Of a DNA stretch of 64,000 bases, positions 8,128 through 16,832 are shown in pieces (position 1 is the first letter of the stretch; the number at the start of each line of letters is the position of its first letter). The notes beneath the pieces were generated by a model that did not search any database, was not told the origin of the DNA, and saw nothing but the letters and a program-made list of their open reading frames with translations. Position numbers and translations under genes: made by a program. The DNA is from Nonomuraea turcica. GTDB taxonomy: Bacteria; Actinomycetota; Actinomycetes; Streptosporangiales; Streptosporangiaceae. The stretch lies in NCBI RefSeq assembly GCF_030718205.1, contig NZ_JAUZQF010000028.1, forward strand, positions 82,359-146,358. The letters run 5' to 3'.

Positions 8128-9639
8128 ATGGAACCGGCGGGAACCCTGGACCGCGGCCTGGCCGTGCTGTGCGTGCTGGCCGGCGACCCGCGCCGCCGCC
8201 TGGGGCCCACCGACCTGGTCCGCGCGACCGGCCTGGCCAGGTCCACGGTGGACCGCGTGCTGGCCACGCTCGCCCATCTCGGCTACCTCCGGCTGGAAGG
8301 GCGCGAGGTGCACCTGACGCCGCGCCTGATGGAGCTCGGGGAGGCCTACCTCGCCTGCGGCGGCGTGCGCGACGTGCTGTCCCCGCTGGCCGAGCGGCTG
8401 GCCGAGGACCTCGACGAGTCGGTGTCGCTGGCCGTGAAGGACGGCGACCCCGGGCCGGAGCACGTGCGCTTCATCGGCCAGTTCACCCGGCGGCGCACCA
8501 TGTCGGTGGCCTTCCGGGTGGGGGACCTGCTGCCCGCCGGCCGGTGCGCGGCCGGGCTCGCGCTGCTCGACCCGGCGGCGTCGTGGGCCGAGGACGACCA
8601 GCTCGTCGAGCCGGGCCTGGTGGCCGTCGCGGTGCCCGTACGGGATCCGGACGGCACGCCGGTGTGCGCGGTCAGCGTGGTCAGCCACACCAGCAGGCAC
8701 ACCGTCGCCGGGCTGCGCGAGCACGCCCTGCCCCGGCTGCTCAAGACGGTCGCGGAGATGGAGGCCAGACTGGCCCGGCCGGCCCCCGAGCCGCGCAGGG
8801 GGATCGCCGCCGAGGACACCTCCCGGGCCGCCAAGAAGGAACTGGGCGCCGGCTACCTGCAGTCGCTGGCCCGCGGCCTGGCCGTGCTGGTCGCGCTCGG
8901 CACGGTGCCGGGCGGCTCGACCCTGGCCGACGCGGCCAGGGTCACCGGGCAGCCGCGGGCGACCGTGCGCCGCGCCATCCAGACACTGGAACGGCTCGGC
9001 TACGTGGCCGCCGACGGCCCCCGCTTCGTCCTGCTGCCCAAGGTCCTGGAGCTCGGCTACGCCCACCTGTCCGGCCGCGCCTTCCGCGCCGTCGTCCAGC
9101 CGCACCTGGCCGACCTGGTGGCCCGCGTCCACGAGTCCGCCTCGGTCGCCGTGCTCTCCGGCGACGACATCGTCTACCTGGCCCGCGTGCCGACCCAGCG
9201 CATCATGAGCGTCGACATCACCGTCGGCACCCGTTTCCCCGCGTACGCGACCTCGATGGGGCGGGTGCTCCTGGCCGGCCAGCCGGAGGAGCGGCTGGAC
9301 GCCATCACCCCAAGACCGCTGTCCCGGCACACCATCACCACCACCGCCGAGCTGAAGGCGGCGGTGCGGCAGGCGGCCGCCGACGGGTACGCCCTGGTCG
9401 ACCAGGAGCTGGAGGAGGGCGTGCGCTCACTGGCGGTCCCCATCAGGGACCGCGCCGGGCGGGTGGTCGCGGCCGTGAACGTCGCCACGCACGCCAGCCG
9501 CGCCACCCCCGATGACCTGGTGCGCGACGTCCTGCCCGCGCTCCAGGACGCGGCCGCCCGCATGGAGGCCGACCTGGCGTACGTCCACGGCCCCGCCTGG
9601 AACGGCGCCCTGCCCGAGGCCGCCCGCTTGACCCGCTGA
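8128..9639 (+). CDS. pcaR: Tandem-domain IclR-family regulator of the pca operon
   Basis: This 503-residue protein holds two complete IclR units in one chain. The first winged helix is at about 1-80 (LGPTDLVRATGLARSTVDR), followed by an effector domain to about 205. A second winged helix at about 242-300 (TLADAARVTGQPRATVRRA) is followed by a second effector domain. IclR proteins usually act as dimers of single units of about 260 residues, so this looks like an internal duplication with a covalent pseudo-dimer. GAGGAGG just upstream fixes the ATG at 8128. It diverges from pcaI. Its ligand (protocatechuate or 3-oxoadipate) and whether it activates or represses are inferences from the family. 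Confidence 0.85.
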   Translation: MEPAGTLDRGLAVLCVLAGDPRRRLGPTDLVRATGLARSTVDRVLATLAHLGYLRLEGREVHLTPRLMELGEAYLACGGVRDVLSPLAERLAEDLDESVSLAVKDGDPGPEHVRFIGQFTRRRTMSVAFRVGDLLPAGRCAAGLALLDPAASWAEDDQLVEPGLVAVAVPVRDPDGTPVCAVSVVSHTSRHTVAGLREHALPRLLKTVAEMEARLARPAPEPRRGIAAEDTSRAAKKELGAGYLQSLARGLAVLVALGTVPGGSTLADAARVTGQPRATVRRAIQTLERLGYVAADGPRFVLLPKVLELGYAHLSGRAFRAVVQPHLADLVARVHESASVAVLSGDDIVYLARVPTQRIMSVDITVGTRFPAYATSMGRVLLAGQPEERLDAITPRPLSRHTITTTAELKAAVRQAAADGYALVDQELEEGVRSLAVPIRDRAGRVVAAVNVATHASRATPDDLVRDVLPALQDAAARMEADLAYVHGPAWNGALPEAARLTR

Positions 9640-9649
9640 ACCACGGCTC

Positions 9650-9810
9650 GAGTGGTGACCCAGACGTAGCCGGTGGAGCCGTCGACCGGGCACCAGGTCG
9701 TCTCGCGCGGCTTGTACTCGAGGAGCTTCAGCCCATGGCGCGTGGCGGCGCGACCGCGTCAGGAACTCGCTCTGATCATCGTTCGTGGAGGTCGGCGGCA
9801 CACAACGCAC
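9650..9810 (-). pseudogene. Possible frameshifted gene remnant
   Basis: On the minus strand, one frame reads TNDDQSEFLTRSRRHAPW. The adjacent frame continues as GLKLLEYKPRETTWCPVD and then GSTGYVWVTTRA, which looks protein-like rather than random. No start is visible and one base change would join the two parts. I do not recognise the family. Otherwise the 227 bases between the IclR gene and the MFS gene hold nothing I can name. Confidence 0.25.
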
Positions 9811-9866
9811 CCCGGCGGGGCGGCAGGTCACCGTTCTGAGGGCGCAAGGAGCCTGCGGCACGCGGG

Positions 9867-11039
9867 TCACGGGTCGACGGGCAGCCGCCTGGCCGCCACG
9901 CCGGCCCAGCCGAGCCCCAACGCGGTGACCAGGAGCACTCCGGCGGCGCCCATGCCGGCCGCCACCAGCCCGGCCAGGCCAGGCAGGATCAGCTGCCCGG
10001 TACGATTCCCGACCAGGCGCAGTGACATCGCCCGGCCGCGCAGCCCCGCAGGGGCGGACTCGGCCAGCCATGACATGGTCAGCGGCTGCCCCACCCCGAG
10101 CCCGAACCCGAGGATCAGTAGCACGAGGGCCAGCGCCCACAGCGGCATGGGCACGGGCGTGACCAGCATCGCGGCGGCGGCCGCCACCGTGCTCGTCACC
10201 AGCAGCCGCCGCCGGCCGACGGCCCGCGACAAGCGGCCGAGGAAGAAGCGGGAGGCCATCGACGCCACGCCGCGGATGGTCAGCAGCAGCCCGATCGTGC
10301 CCGAGGTGAGGCCCCGCTCGGTGCCGAACGCGGGCAGGTAGACCAGCGTGATGTCGAGCGCGGCAATGACCACGCAGCTCGTCACCAGGGCGTGCGGCAG
10401 GCCGGGCAGGCGCAGCAGGGAGCGCACGCTGCCCGCCGCCTCTCGTTCACCGTCGGCCGGGTGCGGGCTGCGGGTCAGCAGCGCCGACAACACGACGAGC
10501 AGCACGGCCAGACCGCACGACCAGGCGAAGATGCGATCGGTGTCCGGGATCGCCCGCTCCCCGCCGAACGCCGCGATCAGCACCGGGCCGGCGGCCTGGC
10601 CCAGCGAGGCGGCGAATGTGTAGTGGCCGAAGGCGGTGTCGTGGCCGCCGCGCCGGGTGGTGTTGGCCACGAGTGCCTGCTGGGCGATCACGCAGCCCAG
10701 ATGCCCGGTGCCCAGCAGCACCCCGGCCGCGAGCAGCCCCGGGATGGTGTGCCCGATCGTCAAGAACGCGACGCTGGCGGCGGTGAGCAGGAGTGCACCG
10801 GTCAAGGCCAGGCGCCGCTCGCCGTACCGGTCGGCGGCGTGCCCGGCGGGCAGCGCCAGGAGCAGCGGTGCGATCGCGAAGCTCGCGCCCAGCAGGCCGA
10901 GCAACGCTGCGGGGACGTCGAGCTCGATCGCCCGGTACGACATGGTGGGACGCAGCACGAACGTGATGACCTGCGTGGCGGCGGCGTGAGCCAGCAACAC
11001 GGCGGTCACCCGCCTCCCGCGACCGTCCCCCTCAGACAT
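9867..11039 (-). CDS. MFS transporter
   Basis: This 390-residue integral membrane protein has about twelve hydrophobic segments and the MFS loop signature ADRYGERRLALTG after the second. The central cytoplasmic loop (LTRSPHPADGERE) divides the two six-helix halves. The substrate is not evident. It does not resemble the aromatic-acid PcaK type closely enough to assign it to the pca pathway, although it lies beside it. The ATG at 11039 is preceded by a low-complexity CG-rich repeat tract (11040-11150). Confidence 0.8.
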   Translation of the reverse strand: MSEGDGRGRRVTAVLLAHAAATQVITFVLRPTMSYRAIELDVPAALLGLLGASFAIAPLLLALPAGHAADRYGERRLALTGALLLTAASVAFLTIGHTIPGLLAAGVLLGTGHLGCVIAQQALVANTTRRGGHDTAFGHYTFAASLGQAAGPVLIAAFGGERAIPDTDRIFAWSCGLAVLLVVLSALLTRSPHPADGEREAAGSVRSLLRLPGLPHALVTSCVVIAALDITLVYLPAFGTERGLTSGTIGLLLTIRGVASMASRFFLGRLSRAVGRRRLLVTSTVAAAAAMLVTPVPMPLWALALVLLILGFGLGVGQPLTMSWLAESAPAGLRGRAMSLRLVGNRTGQLILPGLAGLVAAGMGAAGVLLVTALGLGWAGVAARRLPVDP

Positions 11040-11150
11040 CGCCGCCCCCGCCGCTGCCCCGGTCGCCGCGCCCGTCGCCGCCCCGGTCGCTGCACTCGCC
11101 CCGGTCGCTGCGCCCGTCGCCGGGCTCGCCGTCCCCGCCGTCGGCCGGCC
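11040..11150. repeat. Low-complexity imperfect repeat upstream of the MFS gene
   Basis: About 110 bases are made of short imperfect units resembling GCCCCGGTCGCTGC. A 76-codon minus-strand frame (11032-11262) reads through it and ends in a Gly/Asp/Arg-rich tail. That peptide resembles nothing I know and is probably a by-product of the repeat. Confidence 0.4.
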
Positions 11151-11272
11151 GCCGGACTGTGGCTACGGCGTCGATGTGCACACACATGACGCTCCAACCT
11201 ATCGAGCCGCCTTGGTTGACATCGCAACACCCCTCCCTGGAAACTCTGCCGAAACACCACAAGGTGCCTTCC

Positions 11273-11284
11273 GTAAACGTTTAC
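11273..11284. promoter_or_regulatory. LacI-type operator palindrome
   Basis: GTAAACGTTTAC is a perfect 12-base palindrome of the LacI-family type. It ends directly before the AGGAGC ribosome-binding site of the esterase gene, so a bound repressor would cover the translation start region. The two LacI genes in this window have different candidate operators, so the regulator is probably encoded elsewhere. Confidence 0.6.
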
Positions 11285-11295
11285 AGGAGCGGTCG

Positions 11296-13377
11296 ATGCC
11301 CTTACCTCGCCAGCTCGGCGCCGCCACACTGGCCGCACTCGCCGCGCTCTTCCTCCTCGCCGTTCCCGGTGAGACGGACATCCGCGCGGCCGGCACGCTC
11401 ATCACCGGCTCCGCGCCGTCCCCGGCGCTGGACGGCGAGCGCATCGCCTACACCGCCTACCTCCCGTACGGCTACGACCGCGGCGCCGCCCGCCACCCGG
11501 TCCTCTACCTGCTCCACGGCCGCGGCGACACCATGCAGGCGTGGACCCGCGTCAAGAGTGTTCTCGACGACATGATTCGCACCAAACGCATCCCGCCGGT
11601 CATCGCCGTCATGCCGGACGCGCCGTGGAGCGAGCGCGGCAACTGGTACGTCGACTCCCGCTACACCGGCGTCGACCTGCCGGGACGTCCGGTGGAGACG
11701 GCCCTCACCCGCGACCTGGTGGCCCACGTGGACGCCACGTACCGCACGGCACCGATCCGGGAGGCCCGCCTGGTCGGCGGCTACTCGATGGGCGGCGCGG
11801 GCGCGCTGCGGTTCGCGCTCGCCCACCAGGACGTGTTCAGCGCCGCCGCCGTGCTCAGTCCGGCCGTCTACACGCCGCTGCCGCCGTCCGACTCCTCCAC
11901 CCGCGACTACGGCGCCTTCGGCCGAGGGGAGGAGAAGTTCTCCGACGAGGTCTACCGCGAGCTCGCCTACCCGGCGCCGCTGCCCGATCTGGACCCCGAT
12001 CTGCCGGTGCGGCTGTTCGTGGCCGTCGGCGACGACGAGTACGCCAACCCCGACCCCGCCGACGCCCGCCACGACCTGGACTTCGAGTCCGCCGCCCTCT
12101 ATAACGCCGCCAGGCGCTCACCCGCCCTGTCCGCGCAGCTGCGCGTCATGGACGGGGGCCACGACTGGTCGGTCTGGACGCCGGCCTTCGAGCAGGCCAT
12201 GGCCGAGCTCGGCCCCGGGCTGAGTGTCACGCCCCCGACCGGCCTGCCCGCCCCGCTGCACGGCACGGCCGCCACCGACTGGGCGGGCGGCGTCGCGGCC
12301 CACGCGGACGGGGCCCTGACCATCGGGTACGCGGCGGGCCAGTCTCCCGCAGGCCGGCTCGACGCCGTGGTGTCCCGGATCGGCGGCTGGACCAGGCAGT
12401 TCGGAACCCCGGCGGACGAGCGCCTGTACGGCGTCGCGCCGCTGCCCGACGGCGGCGTGCTCACTGCCGGGTACACGAAGGGCGACCTCGACGGCCGGCA
12501 TCCGGGCACTACGGCCGACGACGCGTTCGTGGCCAGGCTCGGCCCCGACGGCACGGTCCGGTGGATCACCCAGTTCGGCGCGCCGGACGCCGCCGACCGC
12601 CTCTACGGGCTCGCCGCCGCGCCCGACGGCGGCGCGTACGTGGCGGGCTACACCAAGGGCTCCCTGGACGGGCCGAACAGCGGCGACAAGGACGCCATCG
12701 TCGCCAGGCTCACCCCCGCGGGCGAGGTGTCCTGGATCAGGCAGTACGGCGGCACGGGCGAGGACAAGGCGTACGGTGTCGCCGCGGACGCCACGACGCT
12801 CTACGTCACCGGCAGCGCCACCGCGGCCCCGCCCGGCACGACCGCGCTCGGCGGCCTCGACGGCTGGCTCGCCGCCTTCGCCGCCGCCGACGGCAGCAGG
12901 GCGTGGGCCACGACGGCAGGCGGTTCCGGCGACGACCGGCTGAATGCGGTGACCGTCACCACGGAGGGCCTCGCCGTCGCCACGGGCGCATCGGGCGGCG
13001 ACGGGTACACGGTGGCCCACACCGGGCAGGGCCGCCGCCGCTGGGAGCACACGCTCGCCACCCCGGCCGCCGACGAGGGCGCCGCCGTGGCGGCGCTGCC
13101 GGGCGGCGAGGTGGAGGTCGTGGGCTACACCCGCGGCCGGATCGGGGTGCCGGCAGGCGGCGCCGACGTGCTGACCGCACGCCTGGACGGCCGGGGCACG
13201 CAACGTGCCGCCGCCCAGCTCGGCACCGCCAGGGACGACGCCGTCGACCCCTTCGCCGAGCCGAACCTGTACGCCACCACGACCGCTGCCGGCCAGGTGG
13301 CGATCTCCGGCCTGACGTACGGCGCCCCGTCCGGGGGCGCCGCACTGGGCAACGGCGACGTCTTCCTGATCAGCTGA
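11296..13377 (+). CDS. Secreted esterase fused to a beta-propeller (SBBP-type) domain
   Basis: This 693-residue protein starts with an export signal (hydrophobic LGAATLAALAALFLLAV). Residues about 35-320 form an esterase D/feruloyl-esterase-like alpha/beta hydrolase, with HPVLYLLHGRGDTMQ, nucleophile GYSMGG (Ser about 164) and a late DGGHDWSVW histidine. Residues about 330-690 carry repeats of the form RLYGLA..PDGG..VAGYTKG..DAIVARL, typical of SBBP beta-propeller repeats. The propeller may bind carbohydrate or cell wall; that is inference. The ATG at 11296 has AGGAGC upstream. The gene ends two bases before the convergent Nramp gene. Confidence 0.8.
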   Translation: MPLPRQLGAATLAALAALFLLAVPGETDIRAAGTLITGSAPSPALDGERIAYTAYLPYGYDRGAARHPVLYLLHGRGDTMQAWTRVKSVLDDMIRTKRIPPVIAVMPDAPWSERGNWYVDSRYTGVDLPGRPVETALTRDLVAHVDATYRTAPIREARLVGGYSMGGAGALRFALAHQDVFSAAAVLSPAVYTPLPPSDSSTRDYGAFGRGEEKFSDEVYRELAYPAPLPDLDPDLPVRLFVAVGDDEYANPDPADARHDLDFESAALYNAARRSPALSAQLRVMDGGHDWSVWTPAFEQAMAELGPGLSVTPPTGLPAPLHGTAATDWAGGVAAHADGALTIGYAAGQSPAGRLDAVVSRIGGWTRQFGTPADERLYGVAPLPDGGVLTAGYTKGDLDGRHPGTTADDAFVARLGPDGTVRWITQFGAPDAADRLYGLAAAPDGGAYVAGYTKGSLDGPNSGDKDAIVARLTPAGEVSWIRQYGGTGEDKAYGVAADATTLYVTGSATAAPPGTTALGGLDGWLAAFAAADGSRAWATTAGGSGDDRLNAVTVTTEGLAVATGASGGDGYTVAHTGQGRRRWEHTLATPAADEGAAVAALPGGEVEVVGYTRGRIGVPAGGADVLTARLDGRGTQRAAAQLGTARDDAVDPFAEPNLYATTTAAGQVAISGLTYGAPSGGAALGNGDVFLIS

Positions 13378-13379
13378 GC

Positions 13380-14858
13380 TCAGAAGGTCACCAGCGGGTC
13401 GCCCACGAAGTCGGCGATGAAGTTGACGAAGAAGAAGCCGAAGAACAGGAAGTTCAGGACGAGGATGATGTAATGCCACGGCCGCGGGCGCGCCGGGCGC
13501 GGGAGCTTGCTGTTGAGATACATCAGCAGGAACGGATAGAACAGCGCGCCCAGGTTGGACATGTTGGCCGACCACTCCACCAGCCCCACCGGCAGCGACT
13601 GGAAGATGATGATCGAGATGATCACCAGCAGCAGGAGCATGAACGGGTAGTAGAACCGGCGCGGGTCGCCCTCGATCAGCCGGCGCAGGCGGGGGCTGGT
13701 GGCGTTGGCGGCGTCCGTCGTCACCCGCACCATCGCCTCGAAGATGCCGAGCTGCGTGGAGAACAGGATCAGCACGCCCACCACCAGCGCGATGTAGAAC
13801 ACCGTGCGCCCGTACTCGCCGCCCAGCGCGCTGGCCACGAACGTCGGGACGTTGGCGCGCGTGGGCCGCTCGCCCGACAGCTGCACCGCCTGGGCCATGA
13901 GGATCGTGGGCAGCAGCATGCCGAGGATCGCGCCGACGAAGAACACGCCCCACATGTCCACCATGAGCAGCCGATACCACCGGCGCCACAGGCCCCGGTT
14001 GCGCTCGTCGTCGGGGAAGGTGACGCCGCTGGCCAGGATCGGCCGCCGCTCGCCGCGCAGGCCCGAAATGTAGCCGACGCGGTGGCCCATGCCATAGCCC
14101 TTGTCACGGTAGTGACCCATGACGTACCAGTTGAGTCCTGACGCCAGCGCCGTGAAGCCGGCCAGGGCGCCGAGCTGGGTCGCGGTGATCCCGGCGGGCG
14201 GCGCGGCGGGCGTGATGAAGCCGCGGATGCCCTCCCACCACTGGCTGAACGGCACCACGAGCAGGTCCACGGCCAGCAGGGCGAGCAGGATCGTCCCGAC
14301 CAGCACCCAGTTCGCCAGCTCCAGCGCGCGGCTGACGCGGCGTGCGGCGGCGGTGATGAGGAACACCAGCACCAGCAGGCCGATGGCCCACCAGCGCGGC
14401 TCCGCGTCCCCGGCCGCCGGGGGCACGCCGTGGACCAGCGCGTACACGCCCTGCCCCGCCGACGCGGCCCAGCCGCCCGCGATGAACGCGAAGATCACGA
14501 TGAAGACCGAGAGCGGCACCCAGAGCGGCCAGCCCGGCGGCACCCGCCCCCAGCCGACCACCGGGGTCTCGCCCGTGGCGAGGACATACCGGGAGCACTC
14601 GACGTTGTAGAAGGTCTGCAGCAGCGCCGAGACCAGGATGACCCAGCCGACGCCGACGAATCCGTATTGGCCGACGCTCAGCGGGCCCAGCAGCCACTCG
14701 CCGCTCCCGATCGAGATGCCGAGTGCGATCAGGCTGGGGCCGACGGCGTATTTGAAGAGTTCCTTGGGGCCGATCTTGGAGACCTTGAAGACCTCCTCCG
14801 GCGTGGGCAGGTCGGTGACTTCGAGATCCGGGCGGCTGACTCCGAGTGGGTGCGACAT
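13380..14858 (-). CDS. Nramp-family-like membrane transporter
   Basis: This 492-residue protein has about eleven hydrophobic segments. The first helix contains GPSLIALGISIGSGEWLLGP, resembling the Nramp helix-1 region, but the canonical metal-binding DPGN motif is not evident. This suggests a divergent member that may carry something other than Mn(II) or Fe(II). The start is the ATG at 14858 with AGGAGG upstream; the open frame continues 35 codons further with no family resemblance. It converges tail to tail on the esterase with no room for a terminator. The 231 bases upstream hold no other recognisable feature. Confidence 0.72.
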   Translation of the reverse strand: MSHPLGVSRPDLEVTDLPTPEEVFKVSKIGPKELFKYAVGPSLIALGISIGSGEWLLGPLSVGQYGFVGVGWVILVSALLQTFYNVECSRYVLATGETPVVGWGRVPPGWPLWVPLSVFIVIFAFIAGGWAASAGQGVYALVHGVPPAAGDAEPRWWAIGLLVLVFLITAAARRVSRALELANWVLVGTILLALLAVDLLVVPFSQWWEGIRGFITPAAPPAGITATQLGALAGFTALASGLNWYVMGHYRDKGYGMGHRVGYISGLRGERRPILASGVTFPDDERNRGLWRRWYRLLMVDMWGVFFVGAILGMLLPTILMAQAVQLSGERPTRANVPTFVASALGGEYGRTVFYIALVVGVLILFSTQLGIFEAMVRVTTDAANATSPRLRRLIEGDPRRFYYPFMLLLLVIISIIIFQSLPVGLVEWSANMSNLGALFYPFLLMYLNSKLPRPARPRPWHYIILVLNFLFFGFFFVNFIADFVGDPLVTF

Positions 14859-15089
14859 CACTGCCTCCTGTCGTTCAGCGTGATCCCGAACGACGGCCGC
14901 ATCAAGACCCAATCGGCGATGGACGGACCACGCGTCCTGGCGGTCGGCCTTGAAACCACCCATATCTCGCGATCTTGTGCAACAGCCTCCGCAACGCGAC
15001 GCAACGACTGCGCGTGGCGTTACCGCATGTTCCCGGAATGACTACTTAGAGTGATGATGTGTTGCCATAAGCGACCGCAGGGAGAGATC

Positions 15090-15368
15090 ATGAAAGTCAA
15101 CCTCATAGCTGCCGGTGGCGCCCTTGCCGCCACCGCGGTCGTCGCCATGGCGAGCCCGGCCGACGCCCGCCCGGCCGAATGTGAACTCACCATCGGCGGT
15201 CAGGTCCACACCCTCGGCAGCGGCGGCTCGGGCATTTACGCCGCCCAGCACGAGGTCATCTCCTGCGAGGAGCAGTACAGCGACGACTCGACGAGTGGCT
15301 ACGACGACGTCAGCACCGACAATGGCAGCAGCACGGGCGATCCCGCAGGTTACAGCCTGGGCTACTAG
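15090..15368 (+). CDS. Small secreted protein of unknown function
   Basis: The 92-residue product starts MKVNLIAAGGALAATAVVA, a clear signal peptide with probable cleavage after ADARPA. The mature part is about 65 residues with two cysteines, in CELTIGG and SCEEQ, that could form one disulfide. The tail is rich in Ser, Asp, Gly and Tyr. AGGGAGA lies upstream of the ATG. I do not recognise a family. It stands alone, with convergent glgC downstream. Confidence 0.65.
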   Translation: MKVNLIAAGGALAATAVVAMASPADARPAECELTIGGQVHTLGSGGSGIYAAQHEVISCEEQYSDDSTSGYDDVSTDNGSSTGDPAGYSLGY

Positions 15369-15436
15369 TGCCTCAGGCGGCACCACGGCTCCCTGCCGCG
15401 CGCCTGTCCGACCCTGCCCGAGCCGCCGCGCGCCGC

Positions 15437-16672
15437 CTACCGGTCGACGATCTCGTTCTTGCCGATGACCACGACCCCGCCCCGGGTCAGGGCGAACCGG
15501 GTGCGGTCGTATTCAAGGTCGAATCCGATCCGCGCCCCGTCAGGGATCACCACGTTCTTGTCGATGATCGCCTTGCGCACGATCGCGCCCCGCCCGACCT
15601 TGACGTTCTCCATCAGCACCGAGTCCTCCACCCGCGCGTGCGAGTGCAGCACCACCTTGGGGGACAGGACCGACCGGATCGCCGTGCCGCCGGAGACGAT
15701 CACGCCGGGCGACACCAGCGAGTCGATCGCCCGTCCCACGCGGTCTCCGTCGTTGTGCACGAACTTGGCGGGCGGCAGCGGGTCGTGCCCGGTGAAGATC
15801 GGCCACTTGTCGTTGTACAGGTTGAACACCGGGTGCGCCGAGATGAGATCCATGTGGGCCTCGTAGTAGGCGTCCAGCGTCCCCACGTCACGCCAGTAGC
15901 CCCGATCGCGCTCGCTCGACCCCGGCACGATGTTGTTGGCGAAGTCGTAGACGTCGGCGCCGCCCGACTTGACCAGCATCGGGATGATGTTTCCGCCCAG
16001 GTCGTGCTTGCTGGTCGGGTCGAGCGCGTCCTCCCGCAGCGCGTCGATCATCGACTGCGTCTTGAACACGTAGTTGCCCATGGAGGCGAACACTTCGTCG
16101 GGGGAGTCCGCCAGCCCCACCGCGTCCTTGGGCTTCTCCCTGAAGGCGACGATCCTGCGCCCCTGGGGGTCGGTCTCGATCACGCCGAACTGGTCGGCCA
16201 GCGACAGCGGCTGCCTGATCGCGGCCACCGTCACGTCGGCGCCGGAGTCCTCGTGCTGCTCGACCATCTGCCGCGGATCCATGCGGTAGATGTGGTCGGC
16301 CCCGAACACGATCACGTGCTCGGGCATCTCGTCGTAGATCAGGTTGAGATTCTGGAAGAGCGCGTCCGCGGACCCGGAGAACCACCGCGGCCCGAGCCGC
16401 TGCTGCGCGGGCACGGGCGTCACGTAGTTGCCCAGCATCGCCGACAGCCGCCACGTCCGCGAGACGTGCCGGTCCAGGCTGTGGTTCTTGTACTGGGTCA
16501 GGACGACGATCTTCAGGAACCCGCCGTTCGCCAGGTTCGACAACACGAAATCTATGAGCCGATATATCCCCCCGAACGGCACCGCCGGTTTCGCCCGATC
16601 CGCCGTGAGCGGCATGAGCCTCTTACCCTCTCCACCTGCCAGCACAACCGCAAGCACCCTCCGGGACCTCAT
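15437..16672 (-). CDS. glgC: Glucose-1-phosphate adenylyltransferase
   Basis: This 411-residue enzyme makes ADP-glucose from ATP and glucose-1-phosphate for alpha-glucan synthesis. The nucleotidyltransferase motif AVVLAGGEGKRLMPLT lies at the N-terminus, followed by RAKPAVPFGG and YRLIDFVLSN. IFTGHDPLPPAKFV leads into a C-terminal left-handed beta-helix domain. The start at 16672 (MRSRRVLAV) is the family position; the frame extends 28 codons upstream without similarity. It diverges from glgA, sharing a 160-base promoter region. Confidence 0.95.
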   Translation of the reverse strand: MRSRRVLAVVLAGGEGKRLMPLTADRAKPAVPFGGIYRLIDFVLSNLANGGFLKIVVLTQYKNHSLDRHVSRTWRLSAMLGNYVTPVPAQQRLGPRWFSGSADALFQNLNLIYDEMPEHVIVFGADHIYRMDPRQMVEQHEDSGADVTVAAIRQPLSLADQFGVIETDPQGRRIVAFREKPKDAVGLADSPDEVFASMGNYVFKTQSMIDALREDALDPTSKHDLGGNIIPMLVKSGGADVYDFANNIVPGSSERDRGYWRDVGTLDAYYEAHMDLISAHPVFNLYNDKWPIFTGHDPLPPAKFVHNDGDRVGRAIDSLVSPGVIVSGGTAIRSVLSPKVVLHSHARVEDSVLMENVKVGRGAIVRKAIIDKNVVIPDGARIGFDLEYDRTRFALTRGGVVVIGKNEIVDR

Positions 16673-16832
16673 GCCCGAGACGCTACCCTCAAATGGCCGA
16701 TCTATCGACGAATCCCGGCACGGAGAACTTCCTTCGTGTCCTGATTTGCCGTTCAATGGCCCGAGCCGGGGTTACCGACCTTGGGCTCGTCGATTGTGTT
16801 CCCTATGCTCACGTTGACCGTAAGGTCGTCTC

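Noticed and set aside
11032..11262. A 76-codon minus-strand frame upstream of the MFS gene
   Set aside because: Its tail comes from the repeat tract, it has no recognisable motif, and the MFS gene has its own start.
12118..13989. A 623-codon minus-strand frame across the esterase and Nramp-like genes
   Set aside because: It is the antisense shadow of the esterase joined to an out-of-frame reading of the Nramp-like gene.
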